Assembly (NCBI RefSeq): GCF_017086465.1
Contig: NZ_CP070961.1
Location: forward strand, 3,596,001 to 3,660,000
Length of the DNA stretch: 64,000 nucleotides
Direction of reading: 5' to 3'
Origin: Nocardioides sp. zg-1228
GTDB taxonomy: Bacteria; Actinomycetota; Actinomycetes; Propionibacteriales; Nocardioidaceae
Shown here: positions 16,588 to 24,194 of the stretch, one piece after another
How positions within the stretch are numbered: the stretch's first letter is position 1
How the letters are laid out: every line of letters starts with the position of its first letter
Notes under the pieces: generated by a model
What the model was told of the DNA's origin: nothing
The model's database searches: none
Seen by the model: the letters and a program-made list of their open reading frames with translations, nothing else
Position numbers and translations under genes: made by a program

Positions 16588-16593
16588 AATCTA
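16588..16593 (-). promoter_or_regulatory. -10 box of leaderless promoter, purL
   Basis: TAGATT on the minus strand, 6 nt before GTG. The TAG is also the stop codon of the upstream WXG-like gene. Confidence 0.6.
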
Positions 16594-17865
16594 CCGGCGC
16601 GCGGCCCCGGCACCGCTCTCGGGAGCCGCCTCGTGGACGACGCGTACGGCCTGCCTCCGCTCGGCGGCCGGCTGGCCCGTCCGACCGTCGGCCGCGGCGT
16701 CGAGCTCGGCGTCGAGCTCCTCGTCCTGCTCCGGGCCCTCGGCGTCGTCGTGCGCGTCGTCCCGCCCGTCGTCCTGGCCGTCGTCCTGGGCGTCGTCGCG
16801 GCGGGCGCCGTCGCGCGAGCGGCCGGCGGGCTGGCCGTCGCGTGCGGCGGCGCGCTCTGCCTTGCGGGCGGCCCGCTCGGCGCGCTTCTGCTCCAGCGCC
16901 GCGCGCTTGGCCTCGCGCAACGCCTCCTTCTCGCGGGCGGCGCGCGCCGCGGCCTCCTCGGCGGCGGTCCTCTCCGGCTTCGGGCCCGGCATCCGGGCGG
17001 GTCCGCCGCGCCCGCTCGCCATCCCGCGCGACATCGTGCCTGCGCGGGCGGCCATCGCGCCGCCGCCCATGGCGCCCACGGGCGGCGTGCCGAGCGGCGG
17101 GCGTTCGGACCTGCCCCGTCCGGCAGCGGCGGCAGCACCGCTGGCCGCGAGCGGCGCGAGGGCGGCCGCGGAGACGCCCGTGAGGTCGGGCACCGTCACC
17201 GCGACGGGGGTCAGCGGCGGCAGGGCGGCGACGCCCCCGGCCCCCGCCTGCGAGGAGCCGGGCACGGAGGTCGACGGCGTCGCGACGAGGGTGCCGACAC
17301 CCGACACCTCCCCTCCCGCACCGTCGAACACCGGGAAGCTGCCGCCGGTGAGCGGGAGCAGCTCGGTGCGGACCGTGACCAGCTCGGCGCGCGCCGCGCG
17401 AAGCCGGGCGCTCTCCTGGTCGAGCGCAGCGGCCAGTCGGCGCCGGATGTCGGCGGCCTCGGCCTGGCCGTGGGTGACCCTGCCGCGCTCCTCGTCCTCC
17501 GAGGGCCTGAAGACCAGGTGCCGCGATTCTCCGACGACCTCGTGGGGGACGTCCGCGACGGTCGTCCACGCCTGGTCGAGCTCCTTCTGCGACGAGGCGA
17601 GGAGACCCGCGGACGCGCGCAGCGAGTCGGCGATCCGCTCGGCCAGGGTGGTGAAGTGGTCGAGGTGCGCGAGCACCTGCCGGCGGTGCTCCTCGTAGCT
17701 CTCGGCGGCCGCCGCGTCCCATCCCTCGGTGGCGCGGCGCGCGGCCTCGACCAGCTCGTCCCCGCGGCGGGCCACCAGGGCGCCGACCTCGGTCCACCGC
17801 TGGGCGGCGGCCTCGAGCGGCATGACGTCGGCGCGCAGCTCCCACGGGTGGGCCGGCACGGTCAT
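16591..17865 (-). CDS. WXG100-like type VII secretion substrate with charged C-terminal tail
   Basis: 424 residues. The first 120 form long helices with a WXG-type turn (TEGWDAAAAESYEEHRRQ, about 46-63) followed by LDHFTTLAERIADSL, like EspC/PPE-type type VII substrates. The middle (about 150-290) is Ala/Gly/Pro-rich. A predicted coiled coil of Arg/Ala/Glu repeats (AAREKEALREAKRAALEQKR) follows, then an acidic DDAQDDGQDDGRDDAHDDA run. Its start overlaps the preceding small EspC-like gene by 4 bp. I see no signal peptide. Function and partner are inferred only from this layout; ESX machinery genes are not in the window. Confidence 0.65.
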   Translation of the reverse strand: MTVPAHPWELRADVMPLEAAAQRWTEVGALVARRGDELVEAARRATEGWDAAAAESYEEHRRQVLAHLDHFTTLAERIADSLRASAGLLASSQKELDQAWTTVADVPHEVVGESRHLVFRPSEDEERGRVTHGQAEAADIRRRLAAALDQESARLRAARAELVTVRTELLPLTGGSFPVFDGAGGEVSGVGTLVATPSTSVPGSSQAGAGGVAALPPLTPVAVTVPDLTGVSAAALAPLAASGAAAAAGRGRSERPPLGTPPVGAMGGGAMAARAGTMSRGMASGRGGPARMPGPKPERTAAEEAAARAAREKEALREAKRAALEQKRAERAARKAERAAARDGQPAGRSRDGARRDDAQDDGQDDGRDDAHDDAEGPEQDEELDAELDAAADGRTGQPAAERRQAVRVVHEAAPESGAGAARR

Positions 17866-18242
17866 CGACCTCCCGGACCGGGCATCAGGCCGAACGGGCC
17901 CTCCCCCAGCAGCTGGGCTGCGCGCTCGAGCTCGGCGGCCACGCCGTCGTCGGCCCGGGTCGCGTCGCGCGCGGCGTCGACCAGTCCGGCGACGCCGACC
18001 TCGAGGGCACCGGACAGCGAGCCGAGCACCTCGTCGGCGTCGGCCAGCGCGTCGGCGTAGGACGCGGCGAGGTTGGCGGTGCCCGTCGCGTCACCCAGCG
18101 CCGCGCAGGCACCCGACAGCTCGGGCAGCGCGACGGCCCAGTCGTGCCTCATGGCGTCGAGGATGCGCTCGGAGGAGCCCGCCAGCTCGACCAGCCTGGC
18201 CGGCTCGACCTGCATCAGGGACCGCTTGCCGGGTGCGCTCAC
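17862..18242 (-). CDS. EspC-like small helical protein, putative type VII substrate partner
   Basis: 126 residues, all-helical, with the feel of the ESX secretion-associated EspC (DUF2580) family: VEPARLVELAGSSERILDAM at the start and LAASYADALADADEVLGSLS in the second helix. It is coupled by a 4-bp overlap to the WXG-like gene, the usual layout for a heterodimeric substrate pair. The GTG start at 18240-18242 has only a weak TACCTC box 6 nt upstream. Confidence 0.6.
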   Translation of the reverse strand: MSAPGKRSLMQVEPARLVELAGSSERILDAMRHDWAVALPELSGACAALGDATGTANLAASYADALADADEVLGSLSGALEVGVAGLVDAARDATRADDGVAAELERAAQLLGEGPFGLMPGPGGR

Positions 18243-18300
18243 CCTGACGAGGTACCCGCGCCACTGGGGGCCAAAACGCGCCCCGACCCCGGCTGTGGAC

Positions 18301-18310
18301 GGAACGTTCC
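18301..18310. promoter_or_regulatory. palindrome in the divergent type VII module promoter region
   Basis: GGAACGTTCC, a perfect 10-bp palindrome between the two divergent halves of the module. A related GGAACGTCTG occurs at about 18345 and again at about 19965 before the DUF1906 gene. GGAAC is the core of many ECF sigma factor -35 boxes; that reading is speculative. Confidence 0.3.
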
Positions 18311-18386
18311 GGCGGCCGGGTGAGTTTCGCGGCGGCCTGCCAGGGGAACGTCTGCCTCACCACCCCACAGCCCTGCAGGAGCCGCG

Positions 18387-19472
18387 ATGAACGCCGTCAT
18401 GACCGTCGACCTCTCCGAGCTCGACGCCTGGTCCGCGCAGGTGCAGCGCGCCAGCGACGACCTCAGCGGGATCGCCCGCAACGGCGGCGCCAGCCTCGTG
18501 CAGACCGACTTCGGCCCGATCCTCGAGACGATGATGGGTGCCTACAACGCCTTGCTGCCCTCGGTGCACCAGTCGCTGGAGGACAACGGTCGCGGCATGG
18601 CCGACCACGCCGAGGCGCTGCGGGCCACCGCCCGCGACTTCACGCTGACCGAGGACGGCGTCGTACGCCGCCACCGCGCGTCGGGCGTCGACGGCCGCGA
18701 CGGGTCGAGCAGCTTCTGGGACGTCGCCGACACCACCATCAAGCGCGCCGCCGCGACCGAGACGAGCCTGCCGCAGGTCAGCTTCGGCTTCCCCTACGAC
18801 ACCGTGTGCGACCTGGTGCGCATGCTGACCGGCTTCGACATCCGCGCCGAGCTGGCCGAGAAGATCGGTGGCGACGTGGTCGGCGCCTCCACCCAGGGAT
18901 CGTCCTTCGGCGCCCTGGGCCAGTCGATGAGGGGCGTCTCGGCCAACCTGCAGAGCGGCGGGAGCACCATCTCGCAGACGTGGCAGGGCGGGGCGTCCGA
19001 CGCGGCCATCGCCCAGATCGGCACCTGGGTCGGCTCGCTCGACACCCAGGCCGGGCAGCTCATCCAGATGGGCCAGACCGTCGTGCAGGTCTGCCGCGAC
19101 GCCTGGCAGACCGCGCTGTCGGTCGTGCAGTGCGTGAAGTCGGCGGTGCAGACCGTCTCGGCCGCGCTCGCGACGATGAGCATCCCCGGTGTCGGCTGGG
19201 CGCGCGTGGTGCAGGCGGTGTTCCAGGCCTTCCAGGCGGTGATGAAGGCCTTCCGCACGTTGATGAAGCTCATCGACATCCTCAAGCAGGTCGAGTCACT
19301 CATCTCGTCGGTCAAGCGGTTCTTCGACGGCGACCGGGCGCCGGCCTCCACTGCCGGCGGCCCGATGTCGAGCGGTGCGCCCAGCAGCATCGTGCGCGAC
19401 CCCGAGACGGTCGCCACGCCCACGATCGGCAAGCACCGCGCGGTGGTCGCGGCGCCCGCCGCGCCGGCGTAG
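18387..19472 (+). CDS. two-domain WXG100-like protein, putative type VII substrate
   Basis: 361 residues. Residues about 1-95 resemble an EspC-type helical hairpin (VDLSELDAWSAQVQRASDDL). Residues about 180-290 hold a second helical hairpin with a true WxG turn (ISQTWQGGASDAAIAQIG), then a Val/Ala-rich helix that may insert in membranes (AVFQAFQAVMKAFRTLMKLI). The tail is Pro/Ser-rich. The start ATG follows GGAG by 7 nt. It faces away from the EspC/WXG pair across a 144-bp gap. It may be a fused version of a substrate heterodimer. Confidence 0.6.
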   Translation: MNAVMTVDLSELDAWSAQVQRASDDLSGIARNGGASLVQTDFGPILETMMGAYNALLPSVHQSLEDNGRGMADHAEALRATARDFTLTEDGVVRRHRASGVDGRDGSSSFWDVADTTIKRAAATETSLPQVSFGFPYDTVCDLVRMLTGFDIRAELAEKIGGDVVGASTQGSSFGALGQSMRGVSANLQSGGSTISQTWQGGASDAAIAQIGTWVGSLDTQAGQLIQMGQTVVQVCRDAWQTALSVVQCVKSAVQTVSAALATMSIPGVGWARVVQAVFQAFQAVMKAFRTLMKLIDILKQVESLISSVKRFFDGDRAPASTAGGPMSSGAPSSIVRDPETVATPTIGKHRAVVAAPAAPA

Positions 19473-19496
19473 CCTCCCGCGCATGAGGGCACCCCG

Positions 19497-19895
19497 ATGA
19501 GCACCGACCCCCGGAGCCAGGAGGAGATCCTGGCCGCGATCAGCGCCGCCCGCGACGACCTCACCTCGAGCCTGGCCGACCTGCAGGCGACCGTCGAGGA
19601 GCTCGACGCGCGCCCGCTGCTCACCGACGAGGAGAGGAAGGCGCTCGAGGAGCAGGCCGAGTCGGGGGAGCTGGGCGACGACATGCGCACGCTCGTGGAG
19701 AAGATCCGCGGCGGCGAGGACACCTGGGAGCGGGTGTTCTCCGGCGAGTCCCCCCACGGCGCCCTCCTGCAGGGCCACCTCGCGACGATGATCGACGAGC
19801 ACCAGGAGGACATCGCGCTCGCGTTCGAGGAGCTCGTCGAGGCCGAGGAGGCCAAGGGCAACTTCCTCCTCGACGACGTCCCCACCTCCGACTGA
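19497..19895 (+). CDS. small acidic helical protein of unknown function
   Basis: 132 residues, strongly acidic, with a coiled-coil stretch (ILAAISAARDDLTSSLADLQ) and a Glu-rich end. No family recognised. It follows the two-domain WXG-like gene by 24 bp with GAGGG 8 nt before the ATG, so it is probably cotranscribed. A chaperone or partner role for the substrate is possible but unproven. Confidence 0.7.
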   Translation: MSTDPRSQEEILAAISAARDDLTSSLADLQATVEELDARPLLTDEERKALEEQAESGELGDDMRTLVEKIRGGEDTWERVFSGESPHGALLQGHLATMIDEHQEDIALAFEELVEAEEAKGNFLLDDVPTSD

Positions 19896-19919
19896 GGCTG
19901 CTCCCTGCCGCGGCCGACG

Positions 19920-19945
19920 GTTCTCAGCCAGGCAGGGATGAGAAC
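19920..19945 (+). terminator. candidate terminator stem after the type VII module
   Basis: GTTCTCA (19920-19926) pairs with TGAGAAC (19939-19945), 12-nt loop, 25 bp past the stop codon. No U tract. Confidence 0.35.
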
Positions 19946-20047
19946 TACAGCGCTGTACTTCGGTGGAACGTCTGTTACCGGTGTGACAGGTGTGATTCCG
20001 TGGGTAGCCCGCCCGCGCCACGCCCTTCCCCGCAGCTGGAGTCACCC

Positions 20048-21421
20048 ATGCGCCGCCCCCGCCCCATCCGCACCCTCGCCCGGACCGCCACCGCCGCCCT
20101 CGCGCTGCTGGTCGTCGCCCCACTCCTCGGCACGGCGCCTGCCGCGGCCGAGGAGCCGACGCAGGCGCGCGCGCTCGCCTCGCAGCGCCAGATCGCCCTC
20201 GCGACGCCCGGCGACTTCACCGGCTACGGCTTCGACCAGTGCGTCGCGCCGAGCCAGTCGGCCATGGACACCTGGTGGAAGAAGTCGCCGTTCACCGCCG
20301 TGGGGATCTACATCTCCGGCGACTCCCGCGCCTGTCGTGCCCAGCCCCACCTCAGCCCGACCTGGGTGGCCGCCCAGGTCGCCCGCGGCTGGCGGCTGCT
20401 GCCCATCGCGCTCGGCCCCCAGGCGTCCTGCCAGCCGCGCTTCCCGCGCTACAAGGACGACTTCAGGATCTCCCCCGCCCCGGCCGGCGGATATGCCGCG
20501 GCGGCCGCGCAGGGGGCGGCGGAGGCGGACAAGAACGCCGCCGACGCGGCGGCGTACGGCATCGGCCCGGGCAGCACCCTCTGGTACGACCTCGAGGGGT
20601 TCGACCTCGCCAACACCCACTGCCGCGAGTCGGCGCTCGTCTTCACGAGCGGGTGGGTCACCCGGATCAAGGCGCTCGGCTACGTCGCCGGCTTCTACTC
20701 CAGCGCCAGCTCGGGCATCAAGATGCTCGACGACGCCCGGACGCAGCGCCCGGGGCAGTACGCCCTCCCCGATCGCATCTGGATCGCCCGGTGGGACGGC
20801 GCCGCCAACACCTCCACGACCTACATCCCCGAGGATGGCTGGCGCCCGGGCGGGCGGATGAAGCAGTACCGCGGCGGCCACGACGAGACGTGGGGCGGGG
20901 TGACCATCAACATCGACAGCAACTTCATCGACCTGGGCGCCGGGTCCCAGCCGCGGCCCGAGGGCCGTTGCCCCGGCACGCGGCTCGGCTACTGGAAGTA
21001 CCCCGCCCTCTCCCCCGGCAAGGCCAAGCCCACGCGGGTCAAGGTGCTCCAGTGCCTGCTCACCGAGCGGGGCACCTACTCCGGCCCCGTCGACGGCTCG
21101 TACGACGCCGCCACCGTCGCCGCCGCCCGCGCCTGGCAGGCCTCGCGCCGGTTCGCCCCCAGCGACACCTTCACCCAGCGGCACTGGACCGCGCTCCTCG
21201 CCGCCGGGTCGCGTACGACGCTCAAGCGCGGCTCCACCGGCGAGTCGGTCCACCGGCTCCAGCGGGCGCTCAACGCGGCCGGGGCCGGACGCTTCCGGGC
21301 CACCGGCGTGTTCGACGCCAAGACCGAGGCCGCGGTGCGGACCTACCAGTCCCGGCTCCGGATCGGGGTCTCCGGGGTCGCCACGCGCCAGACCTGGAAC
21401 AAGCTCCAGCAGGGGCGCTGA
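20048..21421 (+). CDS. secreted DUF1906 glycoside-hydrolase-like protein with two peptidoglycan-binding domains
   Basis: 457 residues. Signal peptide: basic RRPRPIRTLAR, hydrophobic ALALLVVAPLL, cleavage near PAAAEEP. A DUF1906 (Rv2525c-like, GH25-related) TIM-barrel-like domain follows from GYGFDQCVAPS to the VTINIDSNFIDLG end, with acidic residues in LWYDLEGFD that would be catalytic if active. Two PG_binding_1 repeats close the protein (RVKVLQCLLTERGTYSGPVD and LKRGSTGESVHRLQRALNAA). The ATG at 20048 is preferred over an upstream GTG because it starts the signal peptide and has GGAG 7 nt ahead. Role: cell-wall binding, perhaps hydrolysis. Confidence 0.88.
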   Translation: MRRPRPIRTLARTATAALALLVVAPLLGTAPAAAEEPTQARALASQRQIALATPGDFTGYGFDQCVAPSQSAMDTWWKKSPFTAVGIYISGDSRACRAQPHLSPTWVAAQVARGWRLLPIALGPQASCQPRFPRYKDDFRISPAPAGGYAAAAAQGAAEADKNAADAAAYGIGPGSTLWYDLEGFDLANTHCRESALVFTSGWVTRIKALGYVAGFYSSASSGIKMLDDARTQRPGQYALPDRIWIARWDGAANTSTTYIPEDGWRPGGRMKQYRGGHDETWGGVTINIDSNFIDLGAGSQPRPEGRCPGTRLGYWKYPALSPGKAKPTRVKVLQCLLTERGTYSGPVDGSYDAATVAAARAWQASRRFAPSDTFTQRHWTALLAAGSRTTLKRGSTGESVHRLQRALNAAGAGRFRATGVFDAKTEAAVRTYQSRLRIGVSGVATRQTWNKLQQGR

Positions 21422-21428
21422 CGCGGCT

Positions 21429-21498
21429 GCTCAAGCGGTGACAGACCCGCTCAACACGTCGGATCCGACGTGTTGAGCGGGGACGTGACCGCTTGAGC
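21429..21498. repeat. nested palindrome, family A copy (perfect core)
   Basis: Outer arms GCTCAAGCGGT (21429-21439) and ACCGCTTGAGC (21488-21498) enclose a perfect 34-bp palindrome at 21447-21480 with GGATCC at its centre, separated by two 7-nt spacers. It starts 7 bp after the DUF1906 stop codon and lies between convergent genes. Related copies are at 40091-40146 and 41349-41390. Confidence 0.88.
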
Positions 21499-21532
21499 CC
21501 GGCCGAACGCGAGGAAACGCGGGGCGGCAGGG

Positions 21533-21988
21533 TCAGACCGGAGGGCCGATGACGAGCGCGACGCCGGTCAGGCCGAGCACCGCGACGAGACCCACCGCGG
21601 CACCCTGGGCGGGACGACGGACCAGCCAGGAGGTGAGCCGCTCGACGATGCCGGCGGGCGACTCGGCGCGCAGGCGCCAGGAGTCGCTGAGCAGGCCGGC
21701 GCGCTCGGCGTAGCGCTCGAACGGCACCGTCGCGAACGGCGGCACCGCCGCGCCCAGGCCGAGCGCGAGCCGGCTGAGCGGCCACTTCTGGTCGACCGCC
21801 AGCAGCACGGTGACCAGGCAGTAGGCGATGAACACCACGCCGTGGACCATGCCGAAGACCTGCACACCGAGCTCGGTCGTGTCGGTGACGTACTTGAGGA
21901 ACATGCCCGTCAGCAGCAGCGCCCAGGTGATCGCCTCGGCGAGTGCGACGTAGCGGTAGAGCCTGCGGGGGGCGAGCTGGTCGTTCAT
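21533..21988 (-). CDS. DUF3817 membrane protein
   Basis: 151 residues, four hydrophobic segments, with the family hallmark [20 protein letters not shown] near the middle preceded by [20 protein letters not shown]. Function unknown. It overlaps purQ by 4 bp and is the last gene of the purS-purQ operon. Confidence 0.85.
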   Translation of the reverse strand: MNDQLAPRRLYRYVALAEAITWALLLTGMFLKYVTDTTELGVQVFGMVHGVVFIAYCLVTVLLAVDQKWPLSRLALGLGAAVPPFATVPFERYAERAGLLSDSWRLRAESPAGIVERLTSWLVRRPAQGAAVGLVAVLGLTGVALVIGPPV

Positions 21989-22653
21989 GCGAATGCCTTT
22001 TCAGCGAGCGAGGTGAAGAAGCCGAGCCCGTCGGTGCCCGGACCGGTGAGGTCCTCGACCGCGTGCTCGGGGTGTGGCATGAGCCCGACGACGTTGCCGC
22101 GTTCGTTGGAGATGCCGGCGATGTCGCGCAGCGAGCCGTTGGGGTTGTCGCCGAGGTAGCGCGCGACCACCCGGCCGTCGCCGTCGAGCCGGTCGAGGGT
22201 GTCATCGTCGGCGACGAAGCCGCCCTCGCCGTTCTTGAGCACGATCGTGACCTCGGCGCCCTCGGCGTAGGCCGAGGTCCACGGGGTGTCGACGCGCTCG
22301 ATGCGCAGCCGCTGGTCGCGGCAGACGAACTTGCGGTGGTCGTTGCGGATGAGCGCGCCGGGCAGCAGGTGCGACTCGCAGAGGATCTGGAAGCCGTTGC
22401 AGATGCCGAGCACCGGCATGCCCCGGCCCGCGGCCTCGATGACGGACGTCATCACCGGCGCGAAGCGGGAGATCGCGCCGCAGCGGAGGTAGTCGCCGTA
22501 GGAGAAGCCGCCGGGCAGCACGACCGCGTCGACGGCCTTGAGGTCGTGGTCGCCGTGCCACAGCGCGACGGCCTCGTTGCCGCCGATCGTGACGGCGCGA
22601 CGCGCGTCGACGTCGTCGAGCGAACCGGGGAAGGTGACGACGCCGACCTTCAT
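21985..22653 (-). CDS. purQ: phosphoribosylformylglycinamidine synthase glutaminase PurQ
   Basis: 222-residue class I glutamine amidotransferase that supplies ammonia to PurL. Opens with [20 protein letters not shown]; the catalytic cysteine is in [11 protein letters not shown] near residue 88 and the His/Glu pair in [10 protein letters not shown] near the end. It is flanked by 4-bp overlaps with purS upstream and the DUF3817 gene downstream. Confidence 0.96.
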   Translation of the reverse strand: MKVGVVTFPGSLDDVDARRAVTIGGNEAVALWHGDHDLKAVDAVVLPGGFSYGDYLRCGAISRFAPVMTSVIEAAGRGMPVLGICNGFQILCESHLLPGALIRNDHRKFVCRDQRLRIERVDTPWTSAYAEGAEVTIVLKNGEGGFVADDDTLDRLDGDGRVVARYLGDNPNGSLRDIAGISNERGNVVGLMPHPEHAVEDLTGPGTDGLGFFTSLAEKAFA

Positions 22654-22931
22654 CGGCCGACCCCGCGCGCGACCTCGGCCACGGAGTGCTCCTCGACGTG
22701 GACCTCGAAGTCCTCGATCACCGGGTTGGACAGCAGCGTCCCGGCGACGCGCTCGATCTCCGCGAGCACCGCGTCGGTGATCTCGCCCTCGACCTGCAGC
22801 TCGAACCGCTTGCCCTGGCGGACGTCGGTGACGAGGTCGAAGCCCAGGCGGGGAAGCGCACCGAGCACCGCCTTGCCCTGGGGGTCGAGGATCTCGGGCT
22901 TGGGCATGACGTCGACGACGACTCTGGCCAC
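22650..22931 (-). CDS. purS: phosphoribosylformylglycinamidine synthase subunit PurS
   Basis: 93-residue small subunit that joins PurQ and Pur[21 protein letters not shown] at the N-terminus, then [15 protein letters not shown]. The GTG at 22929-22931 is chosen because it gives the family N-terminus and has AGGAG 7 nt upstream. Confidence 0.94.
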   Translation of the reverse strand: MARVVVDVMPKPEILDPQGKAVLGALPRLGFDLVTDVRQGKRFELQVEGEITDAVLAEIERVAGTLLSNPVIEDFEVHVEEHSVAEVARGVGR

Positions 22932-22968
22932 GGGGGCGCTCCTGGAGACAGGTGGACTGGCACCGTCG

Positions 22969-22974
22969 ATTCTA
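22969..22974 (-). promoter_or_regulatory. -10 box for the purSQ operon
   Basis: TAGAAT on the minus strand, 37 nt before the purS start, leaving a leader that carries a good ribosome binding site. Confidence 0.45.
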
Positions 22975-23065
22975 GTGATCCGCTGGGCACCTGCACCCGG
23001 CGGGCATGACGGTGGACCGAGCGGGTACGCCACGGGTGTCGGCGCGACGCGCGAGAGGAGCTCAC

Positions 23066-23893
23066 ATGGCACGGATCGGCATCTCCGGCTGGCGCTACGC
23101 CGGCTGGCGCACGCACTTCTACCCGCCCGGGCTCCCCCAGCGCCTCGAGCTGTCCTACGTCGGCGAGCGGCTGGGCAGCGTGGAGGTCAACGGCTCCTTC
23201 TACTCGCTGCAGCGCCCCTCGAGCTGGCACGCATGGGGCGAGCAGGTGCCCGACGACTTCGTGTTCGCCGTCAAGGGACCCCGCTTCGTCACCCACATGA
23301 AGAAGTTGGTCGACGTCGAGGCGCCGCTGGGCACCTTCCTGGCCTCCGGCGTGCTGTCGCTCGGCGAGCGGCTGGGCCCGCTGCTGTGGCAGCTGCCGCC
23401 CAACCTCGGCTTCCACCCCGACCGCCTGGCCGCGTTCTTCGACCTGCTGCCGCGCACCACCGCCGCCGCGTCGTCGTACGCCGCTGCGCACCATGACCCC
23501 GACAAGCTCAAGGAGCCCGCCGACACCGCGTGCCCGGTCGACCGGCCGCTACGCCACGTGCTCGAGGTGCGGCACCGGTCGTTCCGCACGCCGGAGTTCT
23601 GCGAGCTGCTGCGCGCGCACGGGATCGGGATGGTCGTGGCCGACTCCGCCGGCACGTGGCCGATGTTCGACGAGGTGACCAGCGACGTCGTGTACGTGCG
23701 CCTGCACGGCGACACCGAGCTCTACGCGAGCGGCTACTCCGACGAGGCCCTCGACCGCTGGGAGCAGAAGGTACGCGGGTGGGAGGCCGACAATCGCGAG
23801 GTATTCGTCTACTTCGACAACGACGCCAAGGTGCACGCGCCGTTCGACGCGATCGCGCTCCAGGAGCGGCTGTCCGGCCCCGCGGCGCCGTGA
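23066..23893 (+). CDS. DUF72 family protein
   Basis: 275 residues. DUF72 (YecE-like) TIM-barrel fold: IGISGWRYAGWRTHFYPPG at the start, EVNGSFYSLQRPSSW, VRLHGDTELYASGYSDEAL and VFVYFDNDAKVHAPFDA near the end. Biochemical role not established for the family. The ATG at 23066 is chosen over an upstream ATG since AGAGGAG lies 5 nt before it. Confidence 0.9.
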   Translation: MARIGISGWRYAGWRTHFYPPGLPQRLELSYVGERLGSVEVNGSFYSLQRPSSWHAWGEQVPDDFVFAVKGPRFVTHMKKLVDVEAPLGTFLASGVLSLGERLGPLLWQLPPNLGFHPDRLAAFFDLLPRTTAAASSYAAAHHDPDKLKEPADTACPVDRPLRHVLEVRHRSFRTPEFCELLRAHGIGMVVADSAGTWPMFDEVTSDVVYVRLHGDTELYASGYSDEALDRWEQKVRGWEADNREVFVYFDNDAKVHAPFDAIALQERLSGPAAP

Positions 23894-23894
23894 T

Positions 23895-23982
23895 GGTTCA
23901 TCAAGGTATGCAGACCAACCCGCACCTCCCTGCGTCAATTCACCGCGGGAACTGCCGGTTCGCCGACATACCTTGATGAACC
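23895..23982. repeat. 88-bp inverted-repeat element between convergent genes
   Basis: Perfect 16-bp arms, GGTTCATCAAGGTATG (23895-23910) and its complement (23967-23982), enclose a 56-nt loop. It starts 2 bp after the DUF72 stop. The arms are AT-rich (56%), unlike the surrounding DNA, which suggests foreign origin. Confidence 0.85.
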
Positions 23983-24008
23983 GACGGCGGGGAGCAGGCC
24001 GGCGTACG

Positions 24009-24194
24009 TCACTCCTGGCGGCGGAGCGCCACGATGAGCAACGCGACGCCCAGGCCGGCGAGGAGCGGGCCGATGATGGCCCACACGCTCTGGTCGGTCA
24101 TCGCGCTGCCCTTGAGGTAGCCCAGGCCCTGGAAGGTCCAGATCGCGCCCGTGATGAGCATGAGGACGCCGAGGGCGATGCCGAGGGCGCGCAT
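24009..24194 (-). CDS. small two-helix membrane protein
   Basis: 61 residues with two hydrophobic segments (ALGIALGVLMLITGAIWTFQ and IIGPLLAGLGVALLIVAL) joined by a short polar loop, ending RRQE. Small proteins of this layout are common in actinobacteria but have no assigned function. The ATG shares one base with the stop codon of the acyl-CoA ligase gene, so it is translated with it. Confidence 0.75.
   Translation of the reverse strand: MRALGIALGVLMLITGAIWTFQGLGYLKGSAMTDQSVWAIIGPLLAGLGVALLIVALRRQE

Noticed and set aside
16740..16800. GTC/GTCGTC-rich repeat as a DNA element
   Set aside because: Explained as the codons of the acidic DDAQDDGQDD tail of the WXG-like protein.
19896..20047. possible c-di-AMP (ydaO) riboswitch before the wall-binding DUF1906 gene
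   Set aside because: Such riboswitches precede some actinobacterial wall hydrolases, but this 150-nt leader lacks the conserved core and is too short.
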